This document shows positions 1-10,815 of a DNA stretch of 64,000 bases, in pieces (positions within the stretch are counted from its first letter, which is position 1; every line of letters starts with the position of its first letter). Where the stretch lies: assembly GCA_900660155.1 (NCBI GenBank), contig CABFPE010000042.1, positions 421,207-485,206 on the forward strand. Direction: 5' to 3'. A model generated the notes under the pieces. That model searched no databases. It was not told the origin of the DNA and saw only the letters and a program-made list of their open reading frames with translations. A program made the position numbers and the translations under genes. This stretch comes from Hofstenia miamia (lineage: Eukaryota > Xenacoelomorpha > Acoela > Hofsteniidae).

Positions 1-122
1 TGAAGTGACTTTCGATTTTGAACAGGACTTGAAGCATCTTTTGATGGTCTCTTTTTGGAATGATCAACACCTTCTTTCCAAAGATTCACTATATCATCTT
101 CTCGCCATCTTTGGATTCTATT
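1..122. repeat. Direct duplicate of 309-430 ending at a single N
   Basis: Bases 1-122 match 309-430 (offset 308) with about six differences, and position 123 is N. The duplicated piece is internal to the LINE coding region, where a real element would carry it only once. An unmerged contig overlap or allelic copy is more likely than a natural tandem repeat, though the differences mean the two are not simply the same read. Confidence 0.75.
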
Positions 123-960
123 NTTAAAGCTTTAAGGACAGTATCACAATCCATTTGATATGCCGGGAATTCTGAAACGGACTTTGTTGGTGAATTTTCA
201 AGTGGATGTAATTTTTTCAGCTTTTTGAAATTTTCGATAGTGGCAGGAGCTAGCCCCTCTGAGATTAAGACCTTTGCAGCACGACCAAACTGTCCAACTT
301 CACAGAGCTGAAGTGACTTTCGAATTTGAACAGGACTAGAAGAATCTTTTGATGGTCTCTGTTTGGAATGATCAACACCTTCTTTCCAAAGATTCACTAT
401 ATCATCTTCTCGCAATCTTTGGATTCTATTTCTTATTATTTCAACAAGTGGGTTTCTACTTTTTTCCCACCTCTTTTGGGTGCTCTTAAGATGCACTTAG
501 AAACAGCAAATAATTTTATCCAGCTTTTTTCTTCGCTAGGATTCAAAAGACAGCCATTCAGTAACAAAACAAGAACACGAGACCATTCTAAGCGAACACT
601 TTTTGGGATGTAGCGGATTGTTGGAACATGAGATTTGTAAATTTCGAAAAAAGAAGGAAGACCGCGATGAGGTGGCTCGGAAATACTACGATTATCAGAT
701 GAAATTGAATCACTGTCTAAGTTTATCAAAATCTTGAGTGAGACTTGTTCCTACTAGTGAGAGCTGTTCAGAAGTTGCTGTAGGTGGACGACATTTAGGG
801 CACCAGAATTGTATGACATTGTTAAGATTATTAATACCAGCACATTGAAATGAACCCATTTCTTGCATGACAAACATTGAATACGAGAATTTGGACAGCT
901 TAAATGACATATCACACATAAGTATTTGATCACCATATCATTATGAGCTTTCAAGCTGAC
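1..960 (-). pseudogene. 5' part of a PHD-finger non-LTR retrotransposon polyprotein (LINE)
   Basis: Read on the minus strand from about 954 leftwards. First comes a PHD-like zinc finger (CVIC, then CLSCKKWVHF, then in a second frame CAGI and FWCPKC). Next is a stretch with the pattern IPKSVRLEWSRVL and KCILRAPKRGGKK (436-729), then LREDDIVNLWKEG and GQFGRAAKVLISEGLAP (89-496). This order is what I know from a class of invertebrate reverse-transcriptase polyproteins in which this region precedes the RT domain. The RT itself would lie beyond the left edge. The reading frame changes at least three times, between the two halves of the PHD finger, near 730, and in the 436-496 overlap, so the copy is dead. 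The RT clade cannot be assigned without the RT domain. An N at 123 falls inside the third segment. Confidence 0.7.
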
Positions 961-1215
961 TATTTCTCGGTTTTGATCTTTATTGATAATGTAAAAATAT
1001 TGTATGTATAAAAAAGTTCATGCAAAGTAAACTAACTAAATAAAAACTAAAACGTTCACATTTTTTCATTCACTGAAAGTGAAAACAGCTGATTAAAGTT
1101 ATAGAAAATATCAAAATTGTGCTTTGCTAGAAATATAGTTGTAATAGATTGAAATTTGCGTTATGCAGTATCAGCTTTTGCATCGCCATGTGTAAAAACT
1201 GCTTATGTTTATATA
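961..1215. other. AT-rich spacer
   Basis: Lies between the LINE 5' region and the Tc1 element. I see no coding pattern, terminal repeat or RNA gene in it. It may include the LINE 5' untranslated region. Confidence 0.4.
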
Positions 1216-2558
1216 CAGTACTGGCAAAAAATTTGGGAACACTTTCCAAACTTAGAAATTTTTGTATTTTACACTAAAAAACGCAATGTAGAAACAATAT
1301 AATAACATAATGTAGAAACAATATGATAACACCGTGTAGAAAGTAAATAGTTAATTCAGAAAAACTCACTAATATTTTGTAAGTCCGCCATTATTGGCCA
1401 AACACACAGCAATGCGATTTGACATTGACTCGACCAGCTTTATACAATAATCATAATCACCATATCACTTTAATTTGCTCCTTCAGATCGTCGAGTGATG
1501 TGCATTGGCGCTTCCTCAGACAGTTTTTGATGTGATGCCAGCATTTTTTTTTATGACGTTGAGGTCTGGGGAGTTTGCCGGCCAGTTCTCAAGCAGCCGA
1601 AGGTCTTGTGATGCAATCCCACTGTTTCACAACTTTGGCGCTGTGGCAAGGAGCACCATCTTGTTGTAGTACAGATGTTCCGCCTGCATAAACAGGGGAA
1701 CTTTCTCCTGAATTATTTTGAGGTAGGCCTTGGCTGTGACAGTCTTGTTGTGAGGAACAAAATGCAGACCAGCACGCCCATTTGCAGTTATAGCATCCCA
1801 AATCATCACAGAAGATGCTGAGCAGACAGCTTGTTGCGTGTAACCTGTGTTGAATCTTTGGTTTCTTGTTCGTCGAACGTGTGGCCGGCATGATGTAAAC
1901 TGGCAAATCTTGGATTCGTCACTAAACATTACTTGATGCCACACCTCAGGGGTGTAGTGTTGGTATTGCCTGCAGAAGCGCAACCGATCTCCAATGTTCT
2001 TTGTAGACAATCGGGGTTTGGCTGCCGTTTTGCACGTTGGAAGGTCAAGGGTAGTATTCAATCGACGCCTAATGTTGCGTGTTGATACATTCTGCACTAC
2101 TACACCTAGATTTACTTTGGCTTCAGAGGATGAAGAGATAGGTTCATTGACGACGTAACGGTGAATGAGACGGTCAGTCTGAGGGGTTGTCATTTTTGGT
2201 CTTCCAGATCGCTTCCGAGAGGAAAAATTTTGCAGTTGGTGATAGCGAATAACACTTCTGGATACCGAAGACACGCCCATTGTAACAGCTATTGCGCGAA
2301 CATTGTACCCCTCCTCGCACAAGATATGAATTTGAGCACGCCTTGTTGGTGAAATTTCACTACCATGGGCCATGTTTCAAACTATAATGATAGTGCTTTT
2401 TCAGTGAAAATGTATTGTGTGTAAAACAAATTTCTGTTAATTTGATTGGCTAAATGTATCTATTGTAAATTCTAAGAAAAAATTGGGAATTCCAGGAATT
2501 TTACGAAGTTTCCAGGAAATAGCATAAAACACTGTTCCCAAACCTTTGGCCAGCACTA
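1216..2558 (-). mobile_element. Tc1-like DNA transposon, broken transposase
   Basis: Terminal inverted repeats begin CAGTACTGGCAAAAAATTTG on the left and, on the opposite strand at the right, AGTGCTGGCCAAAGGTTTGG. The left end is preceded by TA and the right end runs into a TA repeat, as expected for Tc1 target sites. The transposase starts at 2373 on the minus strand (MAHGSEISPTRRAQI). It has an N-terminal helix-turn-helix region, a GRPK AT-hook-like motif at residues 57-60, and the first catalytic Asp at residue 152 in VMFSDES. The second Asp (LQQDGAPCHSAK) is found only in another frame, near 1640-1670. The third block (WPANSPDLNVI) is in yet another frame near 1560-1590, where the expected IEN has become a run of nine A. 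There are at least three frame changes and the third acidic residue is lost, so the copy cannot be active. Length (about 1.34 kb) is normal for an autonomous Tc1 element. Confidence 0.88.
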
Positions 2559-2612
2559 TATATATATATATATATAACATATATATATGTAATATACATA
2601 TACAATGTACTT
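2556..2612. repeat. AT dinucleotide repeat
   Basis: A (TA)n run directly follows the right end of the Tc1 element and is interrupted by short ATATAC and GTAATATAC pieces. It probably served as, or grew from, the TA-rich insertion site. Confidence 0.8.
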
Positions 2613-5396
2613 GCATAGATTAAATATAGTATGCAAATTCAATTTACCGGCCAAAACTAGCCGAAAACCAATCGGCCGATATTAGCTGTTGCCGGCCAAC
2701 TACCGACCCCGGCCTTAAAATGTTTGGCCTGTTCCAACTCTGGGTTGCATTAATCCCAAGTTTATTCCATGTGATTATGCTGCAATCATTACTATAAATA
2801 CCTAGTTGATCAAAGGCTAAAACTGTAAGGGAATGCACCCATACTTACATAATATTCACAAGAGATGTAAATGGCAAATCAGGCAAGTTTGAAGATCATA
2901 AAAAGATGTGTAAATAATACTGCTTGCTAATTTTGAAATTCATGAATACAAGCAATGTGCAAAGAAGTGAAGGAACGAATAAAGAGAAAGAAAACTAACT
3001 ACATATCGGAAAATGAAGTAAATCAGTTAAATTTTTTCTTCAGTAAATTTAGAAATGCAATGATGAAGAACTAAGCAATTGCAATACAGGCAAATGATAT
3101 CTAATGAACAAATTGAAGGCTGATTTTCTAGAATGCGCTTTAGTTCCTCAGCGGAACTCTCTAAAGTGCCTAACTGTTTTTTCAATGCTTCTCAAATGAA
3201 ATAAGTAATGTTCAGTTGTGCTTATTATTAAATGCCTTAGGAATATTAAGTATCCAAATGAGTGGAAAAAAGAAGTTGTTACCATCTTCCAAAAACTAAT
3301 AATATTGAAAATGCAATTGAAATAGAAAATTAGGTTGACTTCTGTGACACCGATCCAAGCATGATCGATTGACAAGTTTATGGCGCATCAAATTGTCAGA
3401 TGTTTACTAACTTATTCATACACAGTTTAAAATAAGCTACATTTCTTCAACACTGTCTTGTGAAAGTCATTGGTTCAGCTTATAGGCCAAATCTGCATAT
3501 CAATTTGCAAATGTCCTGAAATTTTTTGCCTAGCTGATTATTATGATGAGACTCAGATCCTACTAATCTTAAAACCCAAAAGACAATACAAAATTGAAAT
3601 TGAGCCCAAAGCTACTCTTAATTGAGAATCACAGTTAAATGAAACCTCGCTGTGAATAACATTGGCAACCCTGTTTAGAAGTCGCCTTCCCTAAAAAACG
3701 TAATATTAGTTTCTCTATGCTTTCTTAAACTGTTATGTATTCAAAGTATTCTTTTTTCCAAATTTTTTTTGATTTACTGCTGCTATGTATGTAAGAAATG
3801 AAATATTTTTAGAAGCTATCAGGAGAATACATTAACAGTGATTTCTTTACCGATTACAATATTAGAATGTCTTGTTTGATTACAGCTCTCATGGCTGGCA
3901 GAAATGTGATAACTGCAAGGGATATGGACCCTTAAGTATGTTATTAAACACTGAGCAAAGATGGAGAATGGGAAAAAAGAAGACATTAGAAACTGTGAAA
4001 TACTAATTACTAATGTATGAATTAAAACAAAAATAAAGTCATTTAATGAATGTGTCTACTTGGTAGGTAAAACTCACAGTACAGGTATGCAATATTAATT
4101 CAAAAATATAATACTAAAACAAAGGAAATACAACTGAATTATTAAGCACAGTCATCACAAACAAATGAACTTTTCCAATTGCAAGCACTTATTATAGGAT
4201 TCTACAGTTCAGGTATAAATTGCAAAAATCCAGAGGTCAATTTTACCTGCAATATATTTATTGTTGTATTCAACCGGATTACTTTTCGAAAATTTACCGT
4301 GTAATCAGCTTTTCGAAAATTTTGTCAGTTCAATACGTCCACATGCGCTTACGTGATTTAACTTTGAGCAAGCTGCAAGAAGGCTGTAGTCGAGGGCATA
4401 CGCCGTATACCTCCGCTTAAGATTATCTTCTACCGAATATCCGTAGAAAATTTTAACATTTCTATGAATATGCATGTCTCGCATACACTGATATTGAAAT
4501 TTGTAAGTTTTAGGACTATTCTCCTGACTGCAGCTGGCCACTACTTCAAAATCTGCAGATTTAGAGGATTCAAAATGTTTCATCATGATGCTGAAAAAGG
4601 ACCTTTCAACTGCCCTTACGATTTTCTGGAAAATATGAACAGCTTTTTGCGAATGTTATGACTTGTTTGGTGAAGATAGCCTCAAATTCGTTATAAAGCA
4701 ATAATAGCAAACTGGGGTGCAGTATTTTCTCTTTTCATGAAGGGTTCATATTCCCTGAAATTATCCTACACTATCTATTGAAAAAAACTGACAATTTATT
4801 TGTATTCATGTTAAAAATGTCTCATACATTAAATAACAGAACAAAATACATTTATTACAATGCATTATGCATTAATTTTGAGTTTATGTACGAAGTTCTT
4901 GCATTCAATGTGAATGCTAACTTTGTGATGCATTTCATACAGCAGTTTGTCAATTAAAATCCACACCTGATATAGTACTGAAGCTTATACTAGCCATACA
5001 TGTAGTTTCTGCCAACGTTGTTTACAGTGTTTAAGAAATTTTAATAATCGAGTTGTTTCACGTTGTTTAATAATCTCCACTAAGATAAGAAAACAATGTA
5101 CTGTTTTCAACATTTTTATTTCAATATCGTGTAATCAAGAAACTATTTAAAAGTGTCTACAATAACTATTTCAACTTTATCATTGGCCGAGTCACGTTTC
5201 CCGCATTCCCCCACAGCACCTATGCCTTTTGGGAACCCAAGCACTAAATTTTTTGAGCAAAGGGCGGTTGGTGTGAATATAGATCAAATTTTGAAGAAAC
5301 TGGGCCTGCATATCGCCATTCTACGCCCTTTGGTTTCATATCCGCCCTTAAAAAACGCGTATTGCAAACAGTGAAAATCACATATAGTGAATGACG
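2613..5396. other. Non-coding, no gene recognised; includes a CCGGCC-rich patch
   Basis: No open reading frame here shows a family I recognise. The patch at 2646-2720 stands out: it carries CCGGCC, CGGCCGA, GCCGGCC and CCCCGGCC within 75 bases of an otherwise AT-rich region, and may be the end of an unidentified repeat. The segment 5150-5370 is less AT-rich and has a 73-codon open stretch with no recognisable motif; I do not call it a gene. Confidence 0.4.
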
Positions 5397-5700
5397 CAGG
5401 GTTTTCGAGTCGAGTTCTAGTTTTTACGCTTCGAGTTCGAGTATTTTTTTAAAGAAAATTCCGAGTTTGATCAGGTTTTTTGTCTAATTACGAGTTTTTA
5501 AAGTCAAAAAACATTTATTGTACAGTAATTCCGATTGATAAAGAAATTGAAATTTAAAATAATTTAATTTTTAAGGTATTTTCGAGTGTATTTTAGATCG
5601 AGTTCAAGTTCGAGTTTTGATGATTACTCTTCTGAGTTTTACGGATCAAGTTTTGCGAGTTTATTCGAGTTCTTAACATTCTGAGTACTCGAAAACCCTG
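5397..5700. mobile_element. hAT-type MITE (304 bp) with 8-bp target duplication
   Basis: The element begins CAGGGTTTTCGAGTCGAG and ends with the complement of CAGGGTTTTCGAGTACTC, so the terminal inverted repeats match perfectly for the first 14 bases. It is flanked by GAATGACG (5389-5396) and GAATGATG (5701-5708), an 8-bp target duplication with one difference. Ends starting CAGGG and 8-bp duplications are typical of the hAT superfamily. There is no coding capacity. The interior is built from many CGAGTT, TTCGAGT and GAGTTTT words on one strand, so it appears to have grown by amplification of its own end sequence. Confidence 0.9.
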
Positions 5701-5929
5701 GAATGATGGTCACTCACACTCAAGATGGCATGCGCTGTTTTACTTTGCTTAAAAATTCGCTATAAAATGACGTTGTTTACTTAAAAATCCACGTTGCCAC
5801 GAAATATGATACTAGCCATCCCATTATGAAGGATGGGAAAGTTTAGTATTACTATGATTATGGTAATGTGTAAAAACTAAATGTAGAAAAATTTTTAGTT
5901 TTTAATATAAGGAAAAAATCAACATGTTA

Positions 5930-7162
5930 TTAGGTCTAAAAGTTAATTTCCGCGTTTTTTTACGCTTTTCAAACTGCATGAAACTAGACAAACTAAATTA
6001 TAACTTTTATTCATAGTAATTTCCTTCATTAGTAACAACATTTTGCCAAAGTTCGGGCAATTTATGAATTCCATCATAATACAATGTTTCTGGTTTTGCT
6101 GCCATCAATTCATCGAGCCAGTTTGCGACGTCTTGGGGATCTCGAAAGCCCTGTTCCACTAGACCATGAGCCATTGACCGGAAAAGGTGGTAATGCGATG
6201 GGGAGATGTCCGGTGAGTATGGCGGGTGGGGTAAGACTTCCCATTTGAACTCATTCAGTGTGTCTTTTACCTGTTTTGCGACGTGCGGCCTTGCGGTATC
6301 ATGAAGCAGTATGAGTTTGTCATGTCGATCCGCCAATTCTTTTAATAGCGATCGGCAGTGACTTTTTCACCAGGTTGAACAAGCTCATAGTACAGTATGC
6401 CACGTTGATCCCACCATATGCACAGTAACACCTTCTTCCCGTGAATGTTTGGTTTTGCGGTCAAAGTTGCTGGTTCACCAGGACTTACCCACGATTTTCT
6501 TCGCTTTGGATTGTCATAGTTAACCCGATTTTCATCACCAGTTATGATGCGGTGCAAAAGTGACTTTCTATGGAATCTGTCTAGCAACGATTTTTGAAGT
6601 TGTTTTTCTCTGCTCTTTGTTGAGTTCTGACAGTGCATGAGCCACCCATATTCCTTCCTTCTGAATCTTCCCCATTGCTTTCAATCGAAGAGAAACAGCA
6701 TTTTGCGTGACGCCAAGAGATGTCGCTAGTTGCTCCTGTGTTTGAGCTGAATCTTCATCCAATAAAGCTTGAAGTTGTTCGTCTTCAAATTTTTTTGGCT
6801 GCCCTGGCCGATGTTTGTCTTTGACGTCAAAATCGCCTGATTTGAAACGCTGAAACCATCTTTGCAGGTTCTTAGGGATGGAGCAACATTGCCATAAGCG
6901 CATTTGGTGCGCGTCAGTGGCTTTCTTTTTCAGATGGAAAAGGAAAAGAGGAGCTTTCTGCAAATGACGTTTTTCCGGTATGAAAGTTGACATCTTCTAA
7001 CTTAAAAATAACAAATGTTGTAACGTTATATAGGGAAAGTCATATATTAATAGATCGCTGATAATACAGAGAACACTATATAAAACTTGTTACATAAAAA
7101 TAATTTTATTTTGCCGAAATAGAACAACAGCAAAAAACGCGGGAATTAACTTTTAGACCCAA
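5930..7162 (-). mobile_element. mariner-family DNA transposon, complete ends, broken transposase
   Basis: Terminal inverted repeats of about 30 bp start TTAGGTCTAAAAGTTAATTT and TTGGGTCTAAAAGTTAATTC, with TA at both ends (5928-5929 and 7163-7164). The minus-strand transposase is read in three pieces. 6568-6993 has the helix-turn-helix half (FIPEKRHL, RFKSGDFDVKDKHRPGQPKK, DEDSAQTQEQLATSLGVTQ). 6342-6638 has the first catalytic Asp in ITGDEN and the mariner signature [16 protein letters not shown]. 6007-6336 has the second Asp in LLHDTARPH and the block YSPDISPSHYHLFRSM. In this family the third catalytic residue is the Asp of PSDYHLF; here it reads PSHYHLF, exactly 35 residues after the second Asp. 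The copy is therefore inactive both by frame changes and at the catalytic triad. Its length (1233 bp) is that of a full mariner. Confidence 0.93.
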
Positions 7163-7998
7163 TAAATTAAAATTGTTGCCTATAATGTTACCGATAATGG
7201 GACCATTTATTATATTAATTATCTTAGATGTAGGTTAGGAAGTTGCTATTTATTTACTTAATAATTTGAATGACGATAGTTTTTGGTAATGGCAAATTCG
7301 TTGAACAAAGCAGCTAGTGCCAAGCCAGGTTGCGAAGACTTATAATAGTCTACGTGTTAAATTAAAACACAACAAAACCCTACAAAAGAGTATAAGTCGA
7401 ATTGTGTCTATTCATTAGTAAGCACTGTCATAGGTAAATGACACACATAATTAACTTCATTGAGCTGAGTGTTGGAGACATTTCGAAGAACTTGGATTGC
7501 TGGATCTATTGCTGACAAGAAGAGCAGGGTCGGACGGATTCCCAATCATTTGGAGTACTGCGGAGCCACCTCATCTAAATAGTGGTTATTAATGTCTTGA
7601 TTAATTATAATTAACAAAACGTATTCATACAGTGCTAAGCAGATAGAAACTGTTAGTTTCCTGCCCGCCGAGTTACCAGATTGGGCCTGGTAGGTATATA
7701 TATATATATATAAAATATAATACTATTCAACAAAAATCGAACAAAATATTCAAATATAATTACAAAATCGAAAATACGTGTATTATTGTTAAGTTTTGAT
7801 TCCTGTGAAGTGTCTAATACCTGCAAAAATAATGAAAATTTAAAAATTAAAACAATATTTTACCAGAACTTCATTTGTGCAGGTGATCATCCCGAGATAT
7901 AGCTGATTAATAGTAACACCTGCCAGATACTTTGCGAATCGTGTACTTTGAGATTATAAGAAAAATTTATTTGATGATCCAATTTAGTGAGCACGTTC

Positions 7999-8060
<62 letters not shown>

Positions 8061-8370
8061 TATATTTAAGTTCTCATGTACATATACATGTATTAAGTTT
8101 ACAAACTTATTAAGAACATAAATAATGCAACTTTCTTCATATGAGCTTAGTTATGTCAGTAAATATTTGTTTCTTGGTTACGTTTACAAATTACATATAA
8201 TTTAAAAAATATTTTTACTTATTGTTCTTGAGTTTCACATCTTATTCTATAATTAGTCAGATAATTGATATTTTGTTGTGTAATCATGTTTTTCAACTTC
8301 TTAAATATTGTAAAAAAAATTTCAATTCTTGTACTGTAATCCAGTTTTTTCCATAGTGATATTGAAAAAT
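7163..8370. other. Non-coding spacer with microsatellites
   Basis: No gene recognised. It contains a short (TA)n run at about 7695-7713 and the trinucleotide array described separately. The word CAGGGTCGGAC near 7525 resembles a hAT terminus, but no matching opposite end is visible. Confidence 0.4.
7999..8058. repeat. (TAA)n microsatellite, 20 units
   Basis: Sixty bases of uninterrupted TAA repeat. Likely to vary in length between individuals and to be collapsed or expanded in assembly. Confidence 0.97.
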
Positions 8371-8640
8371 TTAGGAATCCGTTCTTCTTTGATTTAAATG
8401 ATTAGAAATCTTCGATTTTCTTTTCCAAAATATCGATAAACATCTTATAATTTGAAGAGCATCTAATGATTTTAGATGATATTTACACATTATTTCTTTT
8501 TTATTTTTGTTGCTAATTATGTTTATTCCCCATTTAAATACTTTCTCTAATTTCGATTTTGCCTTTTTATTTAAGTTCGTTAATAAACAAGATGAGTACA
8601 AGAAATGGGATAAAATATCGCATAAAAATCAATAATGAAA
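8371..8640 (-). pseudogene. Possible C-terminal fragment of a LINE reverse transcriptase
   Basis: The minus-strand open stretch (76 codons) reads YSSCLLTNLNKKAKSKLEKV and continues INIISNKNK. This resembles the region after the RT domain of many non-LTR retrotransposons, where a sequence like 'YCSPVWSNLSKKLRKKLEKVQRRALRII' is usual. No RT motif or poly-A tail is visible nearby. The call rests on pattern memory over about 40 residues and could be chance. Confidence 0.35.
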
Positions 8641-9507
8641 AAACCGCCTTGCATTTATGGCATATACGATTTTGAGTTGTAATTAATCTTAAACAGAATT
8701 AATCCATAACTTGCATTATAACCCTAGAATATTGTAATAACACTCATTATATGTGTATTGTGAATAAGCCATTTTTTGAAATGCCATGAGCTAAACCATT
8801 CATAATTGCATGCTCTGACGCTTCAGAAATATTTGTAAAGTTTCCATTACATTGCTGCAATCTGAAAAAAACCTAGCAAAATAATGGGATTTGCATAGGA
8901 GTAGTTGTATCTGCGGCAACCCCATCCCACTTTTCTCTGATCTGATTGGTCGAGAGGTGGGTCACTTGATAGGGTCTCTGATTAGTTGAGTGTTTTTCAT
9001 TGTGAGGTCGTGGATAATGGCAGAGTGATTTTAGTGACGTCATATACTTGACAAGTTTTCTGATAATTTTCCATAAAAAATTCCAATGTAATTACCAACT
9101 CATTTTTGTGACATTTCAAGGCCTGATTTATAAATGTGTGTTTGCTTTATTGAGTAATTATGTTATATGTTTTGGTTGATATACCCATGTTATTTGGTTT
9201 GCATGGCTTACACTTGTGTGTGCACATTACATCGTGTTTCATAATAACACTTTACAAAAATTTCCCATTTTTTTCAATTGCTTAACCTCCTCTATGTACA
9301 ATATTTAATTCATTTTTCTGCATTACATTTCATGTAAAAGGGCTACACATTTTTCAATTACGTTGCCATTTTTCCATTGTAAAATTTCATGTGTTTAATT
9401 AATTTGCTAATATCCAAATACATAAATGTTTAATTTTTCGACTTACATGTTAAAAGTAAACATGGTTTCATGCATAACGCCACATTTTTGTTTCCTAAAA
9501 ATTATAC
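8641..9507. other. Non-coding; CCAAT-like and CRE-like words
   Basis: No gene recognised. The 8930-9050 stretch is less AT-rich than its surroundings and holds GATTGGTCG (reverse CCAAT box) and the full CRE palindrome TGACGTCA at 9035-9042. No coding start follows within recognisable distance, so a promoter role is unproven. Confidence 0.3.
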
Positions 9508-10815
9508 ATGCAATGTTATTAATATAATGTATACATACACATGCATTTCAATATAATATATTATTATACACTAGTTCTTACACATTGATCTTCTTCTCTC
9601 TCCATTTCTTTTTGGTGTATACAGATTTTTCATGCCTTCACACATTGTAGATTGTTACATCTTTTGTCAGCTTTGAACGCAATTTTTTGGGTTGTACATG
9701 TTTGTAGACTGTTGCATCTTTTCTCGACGTTTGCATGTTTTTTCACTTTTATTTGGTTTATGACTTTACACTGGTGTATACATTACATGGGTTTTCAGGC
9801 TTTCACTACTTTGTTGACTTTTGCATGTTTTTTCATTTTCTTTTGGTTTATGACTTTGCATAGCTGTATACATTTATATGGCTTTGTTGCTTTCCACTGA
9901 TTTGCCAACTTTGCATGTTTTTAAGCATTATTTAGTTTTATGACTTTGCATGGCTGCATACATTTACATGGGTTTTCTGCTTTGTAGCTTTAATGCATGA
10001 ATACAATGACACATTCATTATTCATAGTTGATGATGATTTTCCCATCAATAGATATGATTTCCAATTGTTAAATTTGTAAACTCTGTGATGCATTCACCA
10101 TGACCCATAAACAAAAACACGTATATAATTTAGTTTAAATCAAAAAACATGTATGATGTAAAAGATAATACATCAATTAATATAGCTGGATAAACCATGA
10201 ATGCATAAATTCGTTTATACCAAAAATATGTATGCTGGGAAAGTGAAATATTACATCAATGTGTATAACTGAATAAACCAATACCATATATAAAATTGTT
10301 TAAATCAAAATGTGTATGATGGAAATAGAGATAATACAAAAAATGTATATAGACACATAAAACAATACCATATATAAAATTGTTTAAAAGAATATAACAC
10401 CTTGTTATTCTTTCTAGAAATGCATGTGTTACCCAAGTTTGCTCTGATGTTAAGTAGCCTCAAAGCAGAGAGTTGGTTAGTCATCAAATTCCCTACTCCA
10501 AAACCCATTAGCACATTCAATCTCAGGCATGTTAAAATTAACATATTGCTTTCAATTTTCTCTGGACTTTATGCTTTATTCAGAGACTCATCTCGATTTC
10601 CCACATGTCAAAAACTCTCTGAAATGTATGACAGATTGACTCAACACTTTAATTCCATTTGCTAAAAGTTAATTCCAGTTATACAGTAATTGTAAAAACA
10701 CAAAGGTTGCACACACTCCCATGAAATTAAAATGTGCTTACTTGGAATAATTCCCATTTACTAAATGGGGGTAATAAAGCACTCAAGATAGCAAAATAAA
10801 AATCAATAAACAATT
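9508..10815. repeat. Long diverged direct repeat, copy 1 (partner 12337-13630)
   Basis: Several blocks recur in the same order and orientation about 2.8-3.0 kb downstream: 9508-9551 with 12337-12380, about 9600-9990 with 12420-12660, 10118-10513 with 13096-13416, and 10767-10815 with 13585-13630. Divergence is high and spacing varies, so the duplication is old. A smaller repeat within the area pairs 10040-10105 with 10893-10960. The context (ATPase remnants downstream) suggests these are arms or flanks of decayed Polinton copies, but no capsid or polymerase motif is readable here. Confidence 0.7.
9731..9990. repeat. 90-bp tandem repeat, about three units
   Basis: The word TTTGCATGTTTTT starts near 9730, 9820 and 9910, giving a period of exactly 90. 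Each unit continues with TTTGGTTTATGACTTT, a CTG-TATACAT segment and an ACATGG-TTT segment. A shortened version with the same period lies at about 12500-12660. Confidence 0.85.

Noticed and set aside
5153-5374. 73-codon plus-strand frame in a less AT-rich patch
   Set aside because: No recognisable domain, no splice context and no repeat partner; not enough to call a gene.
9652-9900. 82-codon plus-strand frame with repeated hydrophobic segments
   Set aside because: Follows from the 90-bp tandem repeat; no start context, partner exons or family match.
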